DNA of 9,687 bases from Anaerotignum sp. (lineage in GTDB: Bacteria; Bacillota; Clostridia; Lachnospirales; Anaerotignaceae). The notes below the pieces were generated by a model. The model was given only the letters and a program-made list of their open reading frames with translations. It did no database searches and was not told the DNA's origin. The position numbers were made by a program, and so were the translations under genes. Shown here one piece after another: positions 7,218 to 9,687 of this stretch (its first letter is position 1; every line of letters starts with the position of its first letter). Location of the stretch: positions 1 to 9,687 of the forward strand of contig JAHHTV010000050.1 in assembly GCA_020024395.1 (NCBI GenBank). The letters are read 5' to 3'.

Positions 7218-7640
7218 TTACAAAAGATATGCTTTTTGCCAGCCATTTTCCCACGTGCCTTCCACACACACACCCTTATCCAATTTGATAATATCATCAT
7301 CTGCCAATTCTGCAAGCAAAAATAAAATCACACCATTTTGCTTGATACAAATCTTAGAAAATACGGTTGTATCTGCAAAATCACCATACCATTTATTTTG
7401 CAGTTGTTCTGTTGCAAAATCATAAGCATTTGCTTCCCACTGTGCCGCTTCCATCGTCAAATTTTGTATCAAATTTGCCGCCTTGTGCATATCTTTTTCA
7501 TCATTTGCAAATATACAACCATCCACCCAAACTTCTTGCCAAGAAATCTTGCACACAAATTTTTGTTTTTGTTCGATATATTCCAATCCATGAAATATGA
7601 TATGCTTTTGTTGCAATATCTGTTTCATTTGTTCCAGCAT
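7218..7640 (-). CDS. Small DUF2262-like protein, candidate immunity protein
   Basis: This ~140-residue acidic cytosolic protein has no signal peptide or membrane span. The layout fits DUF2262-type proteins: a beta-rich N-terminal part (FVCKISWQEVWVDGCIF, 28-44), a helical segment with QWEANAYDFATEQL (67-80) and NKWYGDF (82-88), then strands ending in DDDIIKLDKGVCVEGTW (114-130). The similarity is by motif pattern only. Start choice: the ATG at 7640 has GAGG (7650-7647) 6 bases upstream. An in-frame ATG four codons earlier (7652) overlaps the preceding stop codon as ATGA, which would allow coupling, but it lacks a well-spaced ribosome site. The next gene starts 19 bp after its stop. Confidence 0.8.
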   Translation of the reverse strand: MLEQMKQILQQKHIIFHGLEYIEQKQKFVCKISWQEVWVDGCIFANDEKDMHKAANLIQNLTMEAAQWEANAYDFATEQLQNKWYGDFADTTVFSKICIKQNGVILFLLAELADDDIIKLDKGVCVEGTWENGWQKAYLL

Positions 7641-7646
7641 AATGTT

Positions 7647-7650
7647 CCTC
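7647..7650 (-). promoter_or_regulatory. Ribosome binding site deciding the start of the DUF2262-like gene
   Basis: Minus-strand GAGG (7650-7647) lies 6 bases before the ATG at 7640, inside the last codons of the upstream gene and next to its TGA (7651-7649). It favours 7640 over the ATG at 7652, which has only a GAGA 3 bases away. Confidence 0.5.
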
Positions 7651-8647
7651 ATTTCTCATTATATATAACGTTTTTCACACGACGCACAAATTCAAAATCC
7701 CCATTACAATTCGTTTCATCAAGCAAGTCTTTCAACATAATTTCATCTGCATAGTAAGGAGAGGATGCCAAATATGTCATCATCACCATACCACCACAGC
7801 AACTACAACCACCATCGCCACCTTTTGCACCCAATCCATCAGCAATCAATTCCATACAATAGGAGTCATCTCCAATAACAATTCCAAAGAAATTCGGCTT
7901 TTGCAAATCACCTTTTGTATGAATCTCAAAATATTCTTCATCATCTTCATCATCTTCTTTATCAACTACAATATATGGCTCCATATCATCTCCCCACGGA
8001 AATAACGTTCGTTTACCACCACTTGCCAAATACTCCCATTCGTCCATAGTTGGCAGACGAAATCCGCCTTCTTTTTCTATCATATCACAAACCTGTTTTT
8101 TATTCACTTTATGATAAATTGCCAGCTGTAATCCATCTTCTGTCTTTTTTGCGCGAAAATTTGCCCAATGCATCATATTGCAATCCATTGTTTTTGCTTT
8201 TTCCCATTCTTTTGCAAATGTCGTTTGTACACGCACATCTTCTTCTTGAACAATTTCCCAACCAATCTCCATAATTCTTCTTTCTACCAACATGGGAGCA
8301 ATGGTGGCTTGTCTAATATCTGACGTAATGCTTTTCAAATATGTTTCCACATCATCTTCTATGTAAAATTCTTCCAATTCTTCTTGCCATAACTTTTGTG
8401 TTCTTTCTGTCATACCATTTACAAAACCATTCCAACCCAATGTCACACAATCCCCTGGCACAAATACAAATTCACTATCTTGGTATGTATAAATTGCTGT
8501 TGTGGTTTCCAGCTCCCAGCAAGAAAATGTTTCCATATGCTGATAAATCATATCATTTTGTTTCCCAATTTCTTTCAAAATCATTTCTTTTTCTTGTTTG
8601 GATAATGTTTGCCATATAGGTCGCATCAATTTTTCACAATATTGCAT
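7649..8647 (-). CDS. SUMF1/formylglycine-generating-enzyme-fold-like protein
   Basis: The 332-residue product has GGFRLPTMDEWEYLASGG (194-211) followed by LFPWGDD (215-221). These are hallmarks of the SUMF1/FGE-sulfatase (C-type-lectin-like) fold. It continues with NFFGIVIGDDSYCMEL (252-267) and SPYY. VFVPGDCVTLGW (61-72) resembles the early strand of that fold. The glycine- and cysteine-rich string GGDGGCSCCGG (276-286) stands where the family often has a GGDGG loop. An acidic run (EDDEDDEEY, 231-239) interrupts the domain. The usual FGE catalytic Cys region is not evident, so a non-enzymatic binding role is more likely than sulfatase activation. The ATG at 8647 is chosen because AGGA (8659-8656) is 8 bases upstream; the earlier in-frame ATG at 8656 overlaps this site. 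It starts 15 bp after the upstream stop. Confidence 0.85.
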   Translation of the reverse strand: MQYCEKLMRPIWQTLSKQEKEMILKEIGKQNDMIYQHMETFSCWELETTTAIYTYQDSEFVFVPGDCVTLGWNGFVNGMTERTQKLWQEELEEFYIEDDVETYLKSITSDIRQATIAPMLVERRIMEIGWEIVQEEDVRVQTTFAKEWEKAKTMDCNMMHWANFRAKKTEDGLQLAIYHKVNKKQVCDMIEKEGGFRLPTMDEWEYLASGGKRTLFPWGDDMEPYIVVDKEDDEDDEEYFEIHTKGDLQKPNFFGIVIGDDSYCMELIADGLGAKGGDGGCSCCGGMVMMTYLASSPYYADEIMLKDLLDETNCNGDFEFVRRVKNVIYNEK

Positions 8648-8655
8648 AAATACCA

Positions 8656-8659
8656 TCCT
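8656..8659 (-). promoter_or_regulatory. Ribosome binding site deciding the SUMF1-like gene start
   Basis: Minus-strand AAAGGATGG contains AGGA (8659-8656), 8 bases before the ATG at 8647. The ATG at 8656 begins inside this site and is too close to it to be used well. Confidence 0.55.
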
Positions 8660-8662
8660 TTC

Positions 8663-9574
8663 TTACACTTCTCTCTTTTCGTCTGTGTACAATATCCGAA
8701 TATAGTCTGTATCTCTTGTATCCATATCTCCCAAATAACAACGTTCCATTTCCGGCACTATTTCATATGCTTTTTTTAGTATTTCTTTTGTTTCATCACA
8801 AGGATATTCCAAATAATCATGATATGCTTGTATACATTTTTCATGTGCTGTTTGTTCTTTCATAATACGTTTTCGTAATTCCAAAATACTTGCTTTTTTG
8901 TCTTTTACGGATACAGAATGTATATCTTTTTCAAACAACACACACCCCAAATCTGGAATATGCACCCATTCATTTTTATTTGGTTTGACACAAAGTATTT
9001 TTTCATCAAACATTTTTTCGATTTCTTCCCAAGTATAATATTTTTCTTGCAAACCTATTTGCAACATACCATCTTCATAAACCGATAACATTATCAGATA
9101 CAATTTTCCATTTTCTCTATAAAAAATATAGCACTTATCACCATCGATTGTGCTATAACCCATTTCATGTTTCAAGCGAAACGGTGTAAACTCTGCTGTA
9201 AATTTCACATGATGGTTTTTCCATTTTTCCACTTCTCTTTTTGTTGTACGATACAAATTTTGCATTTCTGGATTAAGTGATTTTACCACATCTTTGATAT
9301 GGTTGTAATAGCCTGCTTCGTTATACAGCCATTGTGCCTCTTGTATCACAAAATTTCCCAGCTGAAAAATACTCAGTGACTTGCCCACAGGTACAGATGG
9401 CACAACACATTGTCTTTTCAATTCATCTTCAAATTGCCACAAATCATTTTTGTGCCAGCAGTTGACCACACCATCTTCATATACACCAAACAAGCTCAAA
9501 AAATAACTACCATTTTTGATAATGCCATTTACCACTGTACCTTCTATTCTTTGTCTGCGATATACTTTATTCAT
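8663..9574 (-). CDS. Protein with internally duplicated beta domain, function unknown
   Basis: This 303-residue soluble protein is the first gene of the leftward operon in the window. I do not assign a named family. Two parts resemble each other: residues about 10-80 (GSYFLSLFGVYEDGVVNCW, then LWQFEDEL, then SIFQLGNFVIQEA) and about 138-218 (GKLYLIMLSVYEDGMLQI, then TWEEIEKMF, then VHIPDLGCVLFEK). The shared core is [Y/F]L..L.VYEDG, an acidic aromatic helix, and a LG.fv/vlf strand. This suggests duplication of a beta-rich domain. The C-terminal helix region (240-303) ends in ERCYLGDMDTRDTDYIRILY (277-296), which looks like a conserved signature. AGGGG (9587-9583) precedes the ATG by 8 bases. 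Context with SUFU, Imm51 and DUF4253 genes suggests an immunity-type role; this is inference. Confidence 0.85.
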   Translation of the reverse strand: MNKVYRRQRIEGTVVNGIIKNGSYFLSLFGVYEDGVVNCWHKNDLWQFEDELKRQCVVPSVPVGKSLSIFQLGNFVIQEAQWLYNEAGYYNHIKDVVKSLNPEMQNLYRTTKREVEKWKNHHVKFTAEFTPFRLKHEMGYSTIDGDKCYIFYRENGKLYLIMLSVYEDGMLQIGLQEKYYTWEEIEKMFDEKILCVKPNKNEWVHIPDLGCVLFEKDIHSVSVKDKKASILELRKRIMKEQTAHEKCIQAYHDYLEYPCDETKEILKKAYEIVPEMERCYLGDMDTRDTDYIRILYTDEKREV

Positions 9575-9597
9575 GCAAAATTCCCCTTCCTAATAAC

Positions 9598-9630
9598 AAA
9601 AAAAGCTCTCCGCTTCTGCGAAGAACTTTT
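9598..9630 (-). terminator. Hairpin with T tract ahead of the operon: terminator or attenuator
   Basis: Read on the minus strand, AAAAGTTCTTCGC (9630-9618), loop AGAA (9617-9614) and GCGGAGAGCTTTT (9613-9601) form a 13-bp stem with two G-T wobbles. A seven-T run (9604-9598) is shared with the stem end. This is a good intrinsic terminator for minus-strand transcripts. It ends 23 bases before the ATG of the 303-aa gene, leaving too little room for a promoter after it. On the plus strand the T runs (TTTTGTTTT) are weaker. It either stops an upstream gene or acts as a leader attenuator. Confidence 0.75.
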
Positions 9631-9687
9631 GTTTTCTACACAGTCTAAACGGATTTTATATAGCAAAAAATACCATTATTTTTGTGT
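9631..9687. other. Right-edge non-coding sequence, no gene seen
   Basis: This AT-rich stretch holds no reading frame. On the minus strand a TATAAA (9660-9655), part of TATATAAAAT, could be a -10 box for the leftward operon. The corresponding -35 position just inside the window does not match the consensus, so no promoter is called. Confidence 0.4.

Overview
The window is AT-rich, low-GC DNA with strong Shine-Dalgarno sites (GGAGG-type) ahead of most genes. Together with a dprA/comM neighbourhood and compact operons, this points to a Firmicute, most likely class Clostridia (Lachnospiraceae-like). The taxon is an inference from style and gene families, not a search result.

Left part (1-2670). 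A DprA/Smf gene runs leftward off the window edge and is divergent from comM (YifB-type Mg-chelatase-like AAA+ helicase). The 209-bp gap between them carries a good sigma-A-type promoter for each gene, separated by four T/A tracts at about one-helical-turn spacing. A DUF1275 (YoaK-type) membrane protein gene follows comM 20 bp downstream and probably shares its transcript. A perfect 10-bp hairpin with T tracts on both sides ends this unit and also the convergent operon to the right.

Right part (2669-9687). Six tightly spaced genes lie on the minus strand and are read from 9574 down to 2669. In transcription order they are: a 303-aa protein with an internal duplication; a 332-aa SUMF1/FGE-fold-like protein; a ~140-aa DUF2262-like protein; a 353-aa cysteine-rich protein with DUF1963/YwqG-like features; a 253-aa DUF4253 protein; and an 891-aa giant. 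The giant joins an N-terminal DUF6985-like domain, a TPR block, a SUFU (suppressor of fused) domain, two more TPR blocks and a C-terminal Imm51 domain. Several of these families (SUFU, Imm51, and less certainly DUF4253, DUF1963 and DUF2262) are known or predicted immunity proteins of bacterial polymorphic toxin systems. The operon therefore reads as a polyimmunity array with one gene that is itself a fused multi-immunity protein. No toxin, secretion gene, integrase or insertion sequence is visible in the window.

A 13-bp hairpin with a T7 tract sits only 24 bp ahead of the first gene of the array. It is either the terminator of a gene beyond the right edge or a leader attenuator. No stretch over 300 bp lacks a gene. 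The longest non-coding stretches are the dprA-comM intergenic region (189-397) and the right edge (9575-9687). No tRNA, rRNA, CRISPR array or insertion sequence was seen.
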